From an uncultured Mucispirillum sp. (GTDB lineage Bacteria; Chrysiogenota; Deferribacteres; Deferribacterales; Mucispirillaceae): a DNA stretch of 64,000 nt. The notes beneath the pieces are model-generated. The model was not told the origin of the DNA, did not search any database, and saw only the letters and a program-made list of their open reading frames with translations. Numbering within the stretch: position 1 is the first letter of the stretch; every line of letters starts with the position of its first letter. This document shows, piece after piece, positions 8,901-17,732 of this stretch. A program made the position numbers and the translations under genes. The stretch spans positions 62,001 through 126,000 of the forward strand of contig CALUWN010000005.1 in the NCBI GenBank assembly GCA_944324495.1, written 5' to 3'.

Positions 8901-10805
8901 TTATACTTCTTCTTTTGATAAAACCCTATTTATCTCATTTTGTAGTATTGTAACCATCTCTTTTTCATGTTCTCTTGCCATATCTGGTGTCCAGTTTTCT
9001 TTATTATCAATATATGACGCCATTATTTTTAATTTTAAGCTTTGTTCAATATTTTTAATATTAACTATTTTTGCTTTTGGGTCTAAATTTGAAAATTTTG
9101 AATTTGCTGATGGAGTAATAAGTGCTAAGTTACCAAAACAATTTAAAGAATAATCATCCCATTTCTCATTATTTTCAGGATTTTGAGGATAAAAATGTTC
9201 AATTGAATTTCTTGATTTAACTACCCAGTCTTTCAATTTAGTTTTTATATCTTTAAAATTATCTCTATATAAAACATAATCTAAGTATGTAAAAACTATT
9301 CTTTCTACATTACCATAACTTAACTTATTATAATCTATATTTTTTATTTTTTCAACACAATATCTCTCTAGTAAATCTGTTATTTCTTCAAGAGTAATTA
9401 ATTCATTTTCTTTATTAATAATGTATTTTAAGACCTTCGTTATCCACTTCATATTTCTTTGGGATATATAAGTATATCTTAAAGTTGATTGTAATTTGAT
9501 TAAATTATCAAGTGTATATTTTTTTTCAATATTATCTTCTATTATAGCCCCACTATCACTAAAAGTATTAACATATCCTCCACCATTTTCATATAATTTA
9601 TATTGCATAAGTACTAGTTCAGTGTTATCTGTATAATCTAGACTCTCTTTTTTTACTATATATTTGTCAAATATAAATCTACATTGAAGCATGTGATAGA
9701 TAAATTTCTTTATGCTTTCTGGACTATTTAAGTGACTTTTAAGATTTTCTAATAAATTTTTATCATCATATAATTTATCTATATTTTCATCATCTTGAAG
9801 TAAAGTCGCATTTACATATAAAAGAAAATAAGGAAATGATAAAATAGAATTATAACTATTTGAATTATCTCCCTTATTACTTTCGGTGTTTTCTATAATA
9901 TCTTTTTGTGTAATTATATTTTTTATAGTATTAGTATTTTTCCCTTTATTATCATCTGGTGTAACTTCTATATTCTTTGCTAAAATATCCCATGCTTTAT
10001 TTATATCCTTAGGATTTTTTTCTATATTATTTGCAAAACTTAATAAATCTTCGGAAAATAAAATACTTCTAAATTTTTTTTCAAAATTTCTTTGGACATG
10101 ATTGTCCATGTTTGAACAAGCATCCCATATTTTAGCTATAATTTTTCTGTCATTATCATTACCGACTTTATCCATAAAACTTGCTTTAGCAATATGATGA
10201 AGTTCTAACTGCTCACCTCTTGTATTCATGATTTTAAAATAGTTATTTAAGTCCGTATTTTTTGGTACAGTTATAATAACAATTTCAGTTGTTTTTATTT
10301 TATCAATAAATATATTAATTTTTTCCTTATTTTTACTTATATTCTCAAAATATTTTTTTATTAAATTATAGCCTTCTATTAATTCAGCAGCAATTTTATC
10401 TTCTGCTATTTCTTCATTATTTTTAATGCTCTTTAATGTATCAATATACCGTTTTCTAGCTTCAAAATTTAATTCATTTTGTATAAGTTTATCATTTTCT
10501 AATATATTATTTTGTTTACTATAATTTTCAAGATAGAGAAATATAAGATAGAGTGTAGTTAATCTTTGCTGACCATCTATTACATCATAAATGCCATCTT
10601 CTTTTTTATATGATACAATAGTACCCAAATAATACACATTTTCATCAACTTCTAATACTCTATCATTCCTTAATATTATATCATCTATTAAAGTATATAT
10701 TTCATCTTCTGTCCATGCATAATTTCTTTGATAAATAGGTATGCGAAATTTATATTCATTTGTACAAAATATATCGTTAATTTTTATACTTTCAATTTTG
10801 CTCAT
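8901..10805 (-). CDS. DUF262 + DUF1524 protein, GmrSD-type restriction endonuclease-like
   Basis: 634 residues from the ATG at 10805, preferred over the in-frame ATG at 10811 because GGAG then lies 7 bases upstream. The N-terminal DUF262 (ParB-like nucleotidase) domain has IPIYQRNYAW at 22-31, DGQQRLTTL at 77-85 and an NTRGEQLE motif near 200. The C-terminal DUF1524 has the His-Asn-type nuclease signature IEHFYPQ (His537) followed by CFGNLALITPSANSKFSN (about 553-573). In GmrSD enzymes DUF262 uses NTPs to license cutting of modified phage DNA by the DUF1524 nuclease; SspE and BrxU share this architecture. It overlaps the preceding DUF262 gene by a few bases, so the two are one unit. It is visibly more AT-rich than the flanking ribosomal genes. 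Target specificity cannot be told from sequence. Confidence 0.88.
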   Translation of the reverse strand: MSKIESIKINDIFCTNEYKFRIPIYQRNYAWTEDEIYTLIDDIILRNDRVLEVDENVYYLGTIVSYKKEDGIYDVIDGQQRLTTLYLIFLYLENYSKQNNILENDKLIQNELNFEARKRYIDTLKSIKNNEEIAEDKIAAELIEGYNLIKKYFENISKNKEKINIFIDKIKTTEIVIITVPKNTDLNNYFKIMNTRGEQLELHHIAKASFMDKVGNDNDRKIIAKIWDACSNMDNHVQRNFEKKFRSILFSEDLLSFANNIEKNPKDINKAWDILAKNIEVTPDDNKGKNTNTIKNIITQKDIIENTESNKGDNSNSYNSILSFPYFLLYVNATLLQDDENIDKLYDDKNLLENLKSHLNSPESIKKFIYHMLQCRFIFDKYIVKKESLDYTDNTELVLMQYKLYENGGGYVNTFSDSGAIIEDNIEKKYTLDNLIKLQSTLRYTYISQRNMKWITKVLKYIINKENELITLEEITDLLERYCVEKIKNIDYNKLSYGNVERIVFTYLDYVLYRDNFKDIKTKLKDWVVKSRNSIEHFYPQNPENNEKWDDYSLNCFGNLALITPSANSKFSNLDPKAKIVNIKNIEQSLKLKIMASYIDNKENWTPDMAREHEKEMVTILQNEINRVLSKEEV

Positions 10806-12048
10806 GTGCATGCTCCAAACTATTTGTATCTAATAATCTTCTTATATCTTGAAATTTTTTATGTTTTTCATAATCTATTTTAGTTTCAATCTTTAATATT
10901 TCTTCTGGGTCATACATTTCATTTATCATCTTTAATAATGCTCCACAACCCAATTTATCATAACCACCAGTTACATATTTATCTACTACCTGTCTATCTA
11001 CTCGTCTTTTACTCAACCTTAGACCATAGCTCCATTTATATATTTCCTTAATTCCTGTTTTAAGCTCATCTAAATTAAACCTGTCTACATACATTATTAA
11101 GGCACAATGAAACATTGTATTTATATATTTTTGATTATTAAGTATTATTATGTCATTTCTTTCTTTTACTATAGTTCGTATTTTATTAAGTAGTTCGTGA
11201 TAATGAAATATATAATAGAAGAAATATTTACCAGAAAATATTTCTTCATTTATTTGAAAAACAATATCTTGGTCATTATTTATATTATTCATTCTATATA
11301 ACTGATAATTGTATTTATTTCCTAATGAACTACCTTCATAAATATGTAATTCATCTGTAGTAAAATTTCTTTTATTATTTTCTTTACTCCACAATTTTAT
11401 TGGAAATAAATAATCTGCAAAAAGTGCTGCTAATTTATTTGCTTCAATATTCTCCCACTTATTAACACAATATAGAATAGTATCATTACTTTCATTATTT
11501 TGATTCATTTCTCTTAAATGATATGCTTTTAATAAATCATGAGGCTCAAGTGACTTACCCCTTGTATTTTGTGAGTCAAAAAATTGAAATGCCTCCTCCT
11601 GCTTATTAGTAATAATAACTCCTAATGTACAGTTGTTTAATATGAAATATAAAAGATTATCTTTATAATCTATATCATTTACAACTTCTTCTATATAATT
11701 ATAGTTTTCAAGTATTGCTTTATTAGATAATGTATTAACTTCCTGCTTTAATAGATTAACTTCTAATTCTTTATTACTAAGAGTATATATTAATAACGAT
11801 AATGTTATTAATCTTTGTTGACCATCTACTAAATAATATTTATCATTATTGTCATCTTTATGTAATATTATAGTTCCTAGCCTATATTCTTCAATATCCT
11901 TATTATGATATGCCTGTAATATATCTGAATAAAGTTTTATTACTGATTTTTTACTCCACACATATGGACGCTGATAATGCGGTATTTGTAAACTATCAAT
12001 TTTAAAAATATTCTCTAAATTACTTATTTCAGTTCTAATTATTGGCAT
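10792..12048 (-). CDS. DUF262 protein lacking the nuclease domain (partner of the GmrSD-like protein)
   Basis: 418 residues. A DUF262 domain is clear: IPHYQRPYVW at 22-31, DGQQRLITL at 75-83 and NTRGKSLEPHDLLKAYHLRE around 185-204. The C-terminal half is helical, contains an IYKWSYGLRLSKRRVD segment and lacks the His-Asn nuclease motif of DUF1524, so it is a stand-alone sensor or regulatory partner rather than a nuclease. Its 3' end overlaps the DUF262-DUF1524 gene, a strong sign of a stoichiometric pair. Short-plus-long DUF262 pairs occur in other genomes (remembered, not searched). Start ATG with a purine-rich GGGGAAAG upstream. Confidence 0.85.
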   Translation of the reverse strand: MPIIRTEISNLENIFKIDSLQIPHYQRPYVWSKKSVIKLYSDILQAYHNKDIEEYRLGTIILHKDDNNDKYYLVDGQQRLITLSLLIYTLSNKELEVNLLKQEVNTLSNKAILENYNYIEEVVNDIDYKDNLLYFILNNCTLGVIITNKQEEAFQFFDSQNTRGKSLEPHDLLKAYHLREMNQNNESNDTILYCVNKWENIEANKLAALFADYLFPIKLWSKENNKRNFTTDELHIYEGSSLGNKYNYQLYRMNNINNDQDIVFQINEEIFSGKYFFYYIFHYHELLNKIRTIVKERNDIIILNNQKYINTMFHCALIMYVDRFNLDELKTGIKEIYKWSYGLRLSKRRVDRQVVDKYVTGGYDKLGCGALLKMINEMYDPEEILKIETKIDYEKHKKFQDIRRLLDTNSLEHAHEQN

Positions 12049-12115
12049 ATGCTTTCCCCATATTGTTATAATAGTATAATTCTGTTTCAGAGTTCAGATA
12101 TATAAAATATTTTTT

Positions 12116-12673
12116 CTAATCATCTAAATTTATCTTTTCCTGCCATGTTCTGTTATAGACTTTTCCACAACACTCATTTCTATACTGACCTTCCCAATCT
12201 TCACATAAAATTCTTTTAATTTTCTCATTACCATTTGAATCTTTATGTTTCTCTTTTTTAACATATGACCTAATTTTTTTAGTATTTAATGTTGTAGTTT
12301 TAAAATCTTTTGTATAACAGTATGGACAATATTTATCTGCTTCCTTACCATATTTATGTGCCTTTAAAAAATAATATACCATAAAGAAAAACAGAGGAGT
12401 ATTAACTATAATTAAAATAGTAATTAATCTGTTGGTATGCTCATCATTCGTAGTATTATCTGAATTATTGTAATTATTATTTTCTATATTTGAACTGTTA
12501 TCTACAATACTCTTTGTATTATAAGTTTTAACTTCATTATTATGATTGATTATTTCATATAATCCAAATATAATTATTGCTGCCATTATGAATAATAATA
12601 AGCAACCTTTACCATTATTTTGTTTTTCAAGTTTTCTTAAATTTTCATATACAACTTTATTCTCTAAATTCAT
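12116..12673 (-). CDS. Small two-helix membrane protein with a zinc-ribbon-like tail
   Basis: 185 residues from ATG 12673, chosen over GTG 12676 because GGAGG is 7 bases upstream. Two transmembrane helices are evident (about 23-40 and 83-103), joined by an Asn/Ser-rich loop. The C-terminal region carries CPYC (C116, C119) and a CC pair (C168, C169) that could complete a zinc ribbon. By the positive-inside rule the charged tail is probably cytoplasmic. It lies 68 bases upstream of the DUF262 pair on the same strand and shares its AT-rich composition, so it is probably the first gene of the inserted module. No family was recognised. A role as membrane effector or sensor is inference. Confidence 0.75.
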   Translation of the reverse strand: MNLENKVVYENLRKLEKQNNGKGCLLLFIMAAIIIFGLYEIINHNNEVKTYNTKSIVDNSSNIENNNYNNSDNTTNDEHTNRLITILIIVNTPLFFFMVYYFLKAHKYGKEADKYCPYCYTKDFKTTTLNTKKIRSYVKKEKHKDSNGNEKIKRILCEDWEGQYRNECCGKVYNRTWQEKINLDD

Positions 12674-12846
12674 CACATATCCTCCTATTTTATAAAATAT
12701 AAAATATAATATATATTATATATCACATAGAAACAACAAACAGTGTCATATATATTTTTTAAATAAATTTTTTTTAATAATATTTTGTGAGTTAACAATA
12801 AAATACTGAATTAATAAGAATATGTTAGATGAAACAACTTTATATT
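12674..12846 (-). promoter_or_regulatory. Upstream region of the DUF262 module with a candidate promoter
   Basis: Very AT-rich. On the minus strand a TATAAT lies about 30 bases before the GGAGG of the membrane protein, with CTGTTT 17 bases upstream of it as a weak -35. No gene is visible. No clear direct or inverted repeat marking an insertion junction was found by eye. Confidence 0.35.
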
Positions 12847-12874
12847 AAAAAAGCCTATCATAAAAGATAGGCTT
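12847..12874 (-). terminator. Strong intrinsic terminator after rplO
   Basis: A perfect 9 bp stem (AAGCCTATC at 12851-12859 with GATAGGCTT at 12866-12874), 6-base loop, followed on the minus strand by six Ts. It lies 8 bases past the rplO stop, so the S10-spc transcript ends here and does not run into the DUF262 genes or secY. Confidence 0.9.
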
Positions 12875-12881
12875 ATAAAAT

Positions 12882-13361
12882 TTATTTTTCTTTTTTAGCA
12901 ACGTATTTAACTTTTTCAATTAATTTAATATCGCCGCCAGCTTTTTTGATTTTTTCTTCTGCAGATTTTGAAACTTTATCAACTTCAAAAGTTAATTTTT
13001 TAGATAATTCGCCATCGCCTAATATTTTGATGCCATCTTCGTTGCAGTGAACTAATCTTCTTGCTTTTAAAGTTTCAGCATTAACTGTTTCCCCTGCTTC
13101 AAAACGTTCTTCAATATCTACTAAGTTTACAATTTCATAAACTGTAGCAAATCTAGCATTGTTAAAGCCTCTTTTAGGGATACGACGGATTAAAGGCATT
13201 TGACCGCCTTCAAAACCTTGCCTTACCTGACCGCTTTTTCTAGCGTTTTGACCTTTATTACCACGGCCACCAGTAGTACCTTGACCACTACCAGTACCTC
13301 TACCTCTTCTTTTACGGTCTTTATTAGCACCGCGACCTGGTCTTAATTGATTAAGTTGCAT
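12882..13361 (-). CDS. rplO: 50S ribosomal protein L15
   Basis: 159 residues, slightly longer than the usual 145-150. The glycine/arginine-rich N-terminus (GRGTGSGQGTTGGRGNKGQ) and the RIPKRGFNN motif are diagnostic. L15 is a late-assembly 50S protein. Unusually, rpmD is missing upstream: only a 107-base spacer with a hairpin separates it from rpsE, and a strong terminator follows it instead of secY. Confidence 0.97.
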   Translation of the reverse strand: MQLNQLRPGRGANKDRKRRGRGTGSGQGTTGGRGNKGQNARKSGQVRQGFEGGQMPLIRRIPKRGFNNARFATVYEIVNLVDIEERFEAGETVNAETLKARRLVHCNEDGIKILGDGELSKKLTFEVDKVSKSAEEKIKKAGGDIKLIEKVKYVAKKEK

Positions 13362-13443
13362 TATTTTCTCCTAAATTGGTGATTTACTCGCTTTTCTCTA
13401 TACGCAAAACACCATTAATAAATTAACTATTAAAAGTTAATGT

Positions 13444-13464
13444 AAAAAGGGGCATAAAGCCCCT
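13444..13464 (-). terminator. Terminator or attenuator hairpin between rpsE and rplO
   Basis: On the minus strand a 6 bp stem AGGGGC/GCCCCT with a 5-base loop is followed by TTTTTAC, 5 bases past the rpsE stop. It closely resembles the terminator after rplQ. It may partly reduce transcription into rplO or process the mRNA. It occupies the place where rpmD (L30) would normally be. Confidence 0.6.
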
Positions 13465-13468
13465 GTAA

Positions 13469-13969
13469 TTATTTTTTGTTTCTAACAAGGTCAGAGATTT
13501 CTATACCACGAGCTGCAGCTACTTGGTCTATAGTTCTCATATTTTTAAACCCGTTCATAGCAGCATATAAAGAGTTATATGGGTTTCTGCTTCTTACAGA
13601 TTTACAAAGTATATTGTGAATACCTGCAAGTTCAAATAATGAACGAACAGCACCACCAGCAATAATACCAGTACCGGGAGCAGCTGGTTTCATAATGATT
13701 TCACTTGCTCCAAATTTACCAATAATTTCGTGTGGAATAGTGCCTTTAGCAACAGGTATTGATACCATATTTTTCTTAGCATTTTCCATAGCTTTGCGGA
13801 TTGCATCAGGTACTTCTCTAGCTTTACCATGACCAATACCAACGTTACCGTTATGGTCCCCAACTACTACAAGGGCTGTAAATTTGAATATACGTCCACC
13901 TTTAACAACTTTTGTAACTCTGCCAATGTGAACGACTTTATCAGATAATTGTTTTTCTTCTGTACTCAA
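13469..13969 (-). CDS. rpsE: 30S ribosomal protein S5
   Basis: 166 residues. Double-stranded RNA-binding fold with KVVKGGRIFKFTALVVVGD and GIGHGKAREVPDAIRKAME. The GTGIIAGGAVRSLFELAGIHNIL core is the C-terminal S5 domain. S5 lies at the mRNA entry channel and contributes to decoding accuracy. It is preceded by rplR with a 14-base spacer. Confidence 0.97.
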   Translation of the reverse strand: MSTEEKQLSDKVVHIGRVTKVVKGGRIFKFTALVVVGDHNGNVGIGHGKAREVPDAIRKAMENAKKNMVSIPVAKGTIPHEIIGKFGASEIIMKPAAPGTGIIAGGAVRSLFELAGIHNILCKSVRSRNPYNSLYAAMNGFKNMRTIDQVAAARGIEISDLVRNKK

Positions 13970-13983
13970 ATCAGACCCCCTTA

Positions 13984-14349
13984 CTAGAACTCAAGACCGG
14001 CTTCACGAGCACCGTCTGCTAATGCTTTAATTCTACCATGATAGATATAGCCGCCTCTATCAAATACAACAGCATTAATGCCTTTATCTTTAGCACGTTT
14101 ACCTACTGTTGAACCTATAAATTTAGCAACTTCTAAATTTAACTTACCACCGAATTTTGCACGGAACTCTTTTTCAAGAGAGCTTGCCGAAACAATTGTT
14201 TCCCCAGTTTTATCATTGATAACCTGAGCATAAATGTTAGTGTTGCTTTTAAATACAGCAAGACGAGGGCGAGCCTCACTTCCGAGGATTTTTTTTCTTA
14301 ATCTGATGTGACGTCTAATGCGTCCTTCAGCTTTATTAAACCTGCTCAC
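13984..14349 (-). CDS. rplR: 50S ribosomal protein L18
   Basis: 121 residues. 5S rRNA-binding protein with the basic [10 protein letters not shown] start, the [18 protein letters not shown] strand and the C-terminal [26 protein letters not shown], which is the family's signature end. With L5 and L25 it anchors 5S rRNA in the central protuberance. Confidence 0.97.
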   Translation of the reverse strand: MSRFNKAEGRIRRHIRLRKKILGSEARPRLAVFKSNTNIYAQVINDKTGETIVSASSLEKEFRAKFGGKLNLEVAKFIGSTVGKRAKDKGINAVVFDRGGYIYHGRIKALADGAREAGLEF

Positions 14350-14361
14350 TATCTGCTCTCC

Positions 14362-14943
14362 TTATTTTTTACCAGATTTGCCGGCTTTCATTGCTACATA
14401 TTCACCTGCATAACGGATACCTTTACCTTTATAAGGTTCTGGTTTTCTGATTTTGCGGATATTAGCTGCAACTTGACCAACAAGCTGTTTGTCTATACCT
14501 TTAACAGATATTTTAGTGTTGCCATCTACAGCAAACTCAATACCTTCTGGTGCTTTAAAAATAACTGGGTGAGAAAAGCCCATAGATAAATCTAAGTCTT
14601 TACCTTTCATAGCTACTTTGTAACCAACACCAATAATTTCAAGGTTTTTAACAAATCCGTTAGTAACACCTTCAATCATATTAGCAATAAGTGTTCTGTA
14701 AAGCCCATGTTTTTGTCTTAAAGAAATAGAACCATCAGCACACTCTAATACTAATTGTGAGCCATCAACTTTCACAATTATACCTTCTGCTATATCTTGA
14801 GAAAGTTTACCTTTTGGGCCTTCAACTGCTACAGTAAGCCCTGAAACATTTACTTTTACCCCTGCCGGAATAGTGATTGGTGATTTACCAATACGTGATA
14901 CTTTAACTTTCGGCTCTTGGGTTTTTTGACTTTCTTTTGCCAT
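14362..14943 (-). CDS. rplF: 50S ribosomal protein L6
   Basis: 193 residues from the ATG at 14943, which has GGAG six bases upstream; an in-frame TTG at 14955 would add only MECN and is unlikely. The first residues are a short Ser/Lys/Glu-rich leader, then SRIGKSPITIPAGV. The C-terminal KPEPYKGKGIRYAGE is the conserved L6 ending near the sarcin-ricin loop. It is slightly longer than E. coli L6 (177). Confidence 0.96.
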   Translation of the reverse strand: MAKESQKTQEPKVKVSRIGKSPITIPAGVKVNVSGLTVAVEGPKGKLSQDIAEGIIVKVDGSQLVLECADGSISLRQKHGLYRTLIANMIEGVTNGFVKNLEIIGVGYKVAMKGKDLDLSMGFSHPVIFKAPEGIEFAVDGNTKISVKGIDKQLVGQVAANIRKIRKPEPYKGKGIRYAGEYVAMKAGKSGKK

Positions 14944-14955
14944 ATTACACTCCAA

Positions 14956-15354
14956 TTACCAAATTTGACAGAGATATTCGCCGCCTACTTTTTCATTAAG
15001 GCATTGTTTCACTGTTTTTATACCAGAAGAAGTAGAGATAATACCATTACCTAAGCCACCTAAAACAAGTGTTAAGTTTTTAGTATTTACATAAACTCTT
15101 CTACCAGGTTTAGAGATACGTTTTAAACCACGGATAACTGATTCGTTCATATCGTTGTATTTTAAGTAAACGATAATGTCTTTTTTGTTGCCGTTAGTAA
15201 CTACTCTATAATTTTTAATATAACCTTCATCTTTAAAGATAGTTGCAATACTTTCTTTTATTTTAGAATAAGGTATTGTAACTTCTGAATGCTTAACCAT
15301 TAATGCGTTACGCATACGAGCAAGCATATCAGCAATAGGGTCAGTCAATCTCAT
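14956..15354 (-). CDS. rpsH: 30S ribosomal protein S8
   Basis: 132 residues. Starts [17 protein letters not shown] and ends with [25 protein letters not shown], resembling the conserved S8 end GGE.LC.VW. S8 binds the central domain of 16S rRNA and in E. coli is the translational repressor of the spc operon. It lies 17 bases from rpsN. Confidence 0.97.
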   Translation of the reverse strand: MRLTDPIADMLARMRNALMVKHSEVTIPYSKIKESIATIFKDEGYIKNYRVVTNGNKKDIIVYLKYNDMNESVIRGLKRISKPGRRVYVNTKNLTLVLGGLGNGIISTSSGIKTVKQCLNEKVGGEYLCQIW

Positions 15355-15371
15355 TTTGCTGCTCCTCCATC

Positions 15372-15557
15372 CTACCAGCTTGACTTGCGAACGCCTGGTA
15401 TATCACCATTTAACGCAAGTTTACGGAAACACATACGGCACATATTAAACCGTCTCATAAAAGCACGTGGACGACCACAAAGTGGGCATCTATTATTTTT
15501 ACGTACTTGAAATTTTTTCTTTTCAAAAGCACTGTTATACTTCGCAGTAGTAGCCAT
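15372..15557 (-). CDS. rpsN: 30S ribosomal protein S14, zinc-binding short form
   Basis: 61 residues, the short S14 (type Z). The zinc site CPLC (near 24-27) and CRMC (near 39-42) is intact and the end is [11 protein letters not shown]. In many bacteria zinc-free long paralogues replace this under zinc limitation; none is in the window. Confidence 0.97.
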   Translation of the reverse strand: MATTAKYNSAFEKKKFQVRKNNRCPLCGRPRAFMRRFNMCRMCFRKLALNGDIPGVRKSSW

Positions 15558-15570
15558 TTATACCTCCTGC

Positions 15571-16107
15571 TTAAGCAAACGGCATACCGAGAGCTTTCAG
15601 CAGTTCCCTGCCTTCCTCATCAGTTTTAGCCGTTGTTGTAATAATAACATCTAATCCACGTACTTTATCTATTTTATCGTAATCAATTTCCGGGAAGATA
15701 ATTTGTTCTTTAACGCCCATAGCATAGTTGCCTCTGCCATCAAATGATTTAGGGTTTACACCTTTAAAGTCACGTACGCGAGCAAGAGCAATATTGAAAA
15801 AGCGTTGTAAGAATTCATACATAACGTCATGGCGTAAAGTAACTTTACAACCGATAGCTTGACCTTCACGAATTTTAAAACCCGCTATTGATTTTTTTGC
15901 TCTTGTTACAATTGGTTTTTGACCTGCAATTTTAGTCATATCACTAATAGCATGTTCAAGAACTTTTGCATTTGCAGCTGCTTCACCAACACCCATGTTT
16001 AAAACAACTTTTTCAATTACAGGCACTTGGTTAATGTTTTTGTAAGAAAAAGTTTTCATCATGTGTGGTACAACTTCTTTGAGATATTTCTCTTTTAATT
16101 CAGTCAT
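15571..16107 (-). CDS. rplE: 50S ribosomal protein L5
   Basis: 178 residues from the ATG at 16107 ([11 protein letters not shown]), which has AGGTGG just upstream. An in-frame ATG at 16140 lies inside rplX and would add a non-conserved tail. Conserved segments: [40 protein letters not shown] and the [18 protein letters not shown] end. L5 binds 5S rRNA and contacts S13 and the P-site tRNA. Confidence 0.96.
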   Translation of the reverse strand: MTELKEKYLKEVVPHMMKTFSYKNINQVPVIEKVVLNMGVGEAAANAKVLEHAISDMTKIAGQKPIVTRAKKSIAGFKIREGQAIGCKVTLRHDVMYEFLQRFFNIALARVRDFKGVNPKSFDGRGNYAMGVKEQIIFPEIDYDKIDKVRGLDVIITTTAKTDEEGRELLKALGMPFA

Positions 16108-16117
16108 ATCTTTCCAC

Positions 16118-16447
16118 CTATGCCTTATCAATAACTTCATTGCATTTTTTGCAATAGCGAACTTTTTTGCCGTTTTCTAATACTTTAACGCCAAGACGAA
16201 CGCCTTTGTTGCATTTTGGGCAATGATACATAACATTAGAGATGGAAAACGGCATATTTTTTTCAATAATACCGCCGTCCGGGTTAGTTTGGTTTGGACG
16301 AGTGTGGCGTTTTACAACGTTTACATTCTCCACAACCACTTGACCTTTCTCTTTATCTAATTCAAGAATTTTAGATACAGTATTTTTGTTTTTACCAGAG
16401 ATAACTACCACTGGGTCATTTTTTTTAAGTTTATATTTTATAGGCAT
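16118..16447 (-). CDS. rplX: 50S ribosomal protein L24 with a C-terminal zinc ribbon
   Basis: 109 residues. The KOW motif is at the N-terminus ([15 protein letters not shown], then [14 protein letters not shown]). The C-terminus has two CxxC pairs, CPKC and CKKC, forming a probable zinc ribbon, a variant known in many non-proteobacterial L24 proteins. L24 is an assembly initiator at the tunnel exit. It lies 9 bases downstream of rplN. Confidence 0.97.
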   Translation of the reverse strand: MPIKYKLKKNDPVVVISGKNKNTVSKILELDKEKGQVVVENVNVVKRHTRPNQTNPDGGIIEKNMPFSISNVMYHCPKCNKGVRLGVKVLENGKKVRYCKKCNEVIDKA

Positions 16448-16456
16448 TTTTATCTC

Positions 16457-16825
16457 CTATAATACTTCAGGTGCCATAGATACGATTTTAAGGAAGCCTT
16501 TCCCCCTTAATTCTCTGGCAACTGGTCCGAAAACGCGTGTACCTATTGGTTCGTTTTGTTTGTTTAATAAAACTGCTGCGTTATCGTCAAATTTAATATA
16601 AGTTCCATCAGCACGGCGTTTTTCTTTAGCTGTACGAACTACAACTGCACGAACTACCGCACCTTTTTTAATGTTACTGTCTGGGCTTGCTTCTTTTACG
16701 CTAGCCACAATTATATCGCCTACTTTACCGTAGCGTTTACGTGAGCCACCAATAACTTTAATAGCCATGATTTCTCTAGCACCAGAGTTATCAGCAACTG
16801 TTAAGCGTGATTGTACCTGAATCAT
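16457..16825 (-). CDS. rplN: 50S ribosomal protein L14
   Basis: 122 residues, the usual length. Starts [20 protein letters not shown] and ends [25 protein letters not shown]14 lies at the 30S interface and binds factors such as RsfS. Its start overlaps the rpsQ stop by one base. Confidence 0.97.
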   Translation of the reverse strand: MIQVQSRLTVADNSGAREIMAIKVIGGSRKRYGKVGDIIVASVKEASPDSNIKKGAVVRAVVVRTAKEKRRADGTYIKFDDNAAVLLNKQNEPIGTRVFGPVARELRGKGFLKIVSMAPEVL

Positions 16826-17106
16826 TAAACAGTCTCCTCCCCTGTAGATTCAACAGAGCGAGTAATGATACTGTCGAGTCTCCAGCGCTTATTTTTGCTG
16901 AGTGGTCTTGTTTCAACGATTTGAACAAAGTCACCAACTCTTGCTGTATTTTCTTCATCATGAGCAAAAAATGTTTTACTGCGTTTGATGAATTTTTTAT
17001 ACATTGGATGCAGGATTTGACGTTCTACTTTTACAGTAATAGTCTTCTGCATTTTATCGCTAATTACGATGCCGCGACGAACTTTCCTACGTCCTCTACT
17101 TTCCAT
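16825..17106 (-). CDS. rpsQ: 30S ribosomal protein S17
   Basis: 93 residues from the ATG at 17106 ([12 protein letters not shown]), with GAGG six bases upstream; the in-frame TTG at 17112 is a poorer start. OB-fold with [19 protein letters not shown] and the [22 protein letters not shown] segment. It overlaps the end of rpmC by 11 bases, implying coupling. Confidence 0.96.
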   Translation of the reverse strand: MESRGRRKVRRGIVISDKMQKTITVKVERQILHPMYKKFIKRSKTFFAHDEENTARVGDFVQIVETRPLSKNKRWRLDSIITRSVESTGEETV

Positions 17107-17305
17107 TTTCAACCTCTTTCTTACGACGCTCAGCTAGTATTGTTTTAATACGAGCAATATCCTTACGAGTTTGTTTGATTTTAGATGTATCTTCAAGCTC
17201 GCCAGTAGAAAGTTTGAAACGGAGACGGAAAGAATCTTCTCTAAGTTCCGCTTCTTTTTTCACTAATTCTTCTGTGCTTAATTCACGAATTTCTGCTGCT
17301 TTCAC
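17096..17305 (-). CDS. rpmC: 50S ribosomal protein L29
   Basis: 69 residues, all helical. Contains the family core [38 protein letters not shown] (shown here as landmarks [11 protein letters not shown] and [10 protein letters not shown]). L29 borders the tunnel exit with L23, where trigger factor and SRP dock. It abuts rplP by one base. Confidence 0.96.
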   Translation of the reverse strand: MKAAEIRELSTEELVKKEAELREDSFRLRFKLSTGELEDTSKIKQTRKDIARIKTILAERRKKEVENGK

Positions 17306-17730
17306 TATTTCACCTCTTCAGCTGCTGCTTTTGTAATAACTTTACATTTAACAGGCAGTTTGTGAGCTGCACGGCGAAATGCTTCTCTAGCTAATGCTTC
17401 ATCAACACCACCGATTTCATACAGCACTGTACCTTCTTTAATAGGAGCTACATAACCCTCTAATGGACCTTTACCTTTACCCATACGAACTTCAGCAGGG
17501 CGTTTAGTAATTGGTTTGTGAGGGAAAATTCTAATTACAACATTACCACCACGTTTTAAGTAACGGTTGATGGCAATACGTGCCGCTTCAATTTGACGGC
17601 TTGTAATTTTTGCTTTACCAACGCTTACTAAACCGAAATCACCGTATACTACAGTATTGCCTTTTTGAGCTTTACCTTTAATACGGCCTTTAAACATTTT
17701 GCGGTATTTGGTTTTCTTTGGCATTAACAT
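17305..17730 (-). CDS. rplP: 50S ribosomal protein L16
   Basis: 141 residues. Starts [16 protein letters not shown] and has the GRMGKGKGP-like [15 protein letters not shown] loop that reaches the peptidyl-transferase centre, plus [12 protein letters not shown] at the C-terminus. The start matches the family. It lies 2 bases downstream of rpsC. Confidence 0.97.
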   Translation of the reverse strand: MLMPKKTKYRKMFKGRIKGKAQKGNTVVYGDFGLVSVGKAKITSRQIEAARIAINRYLKRGGNVVIRIFPHKPITKRPAEVRMGKGKGPLEGYVAPIKEGTVLYEIGGVDEALAREAFRRAAHKLPVKCKVITKAAAEEVK

Positions 17731-17732
17731 GA

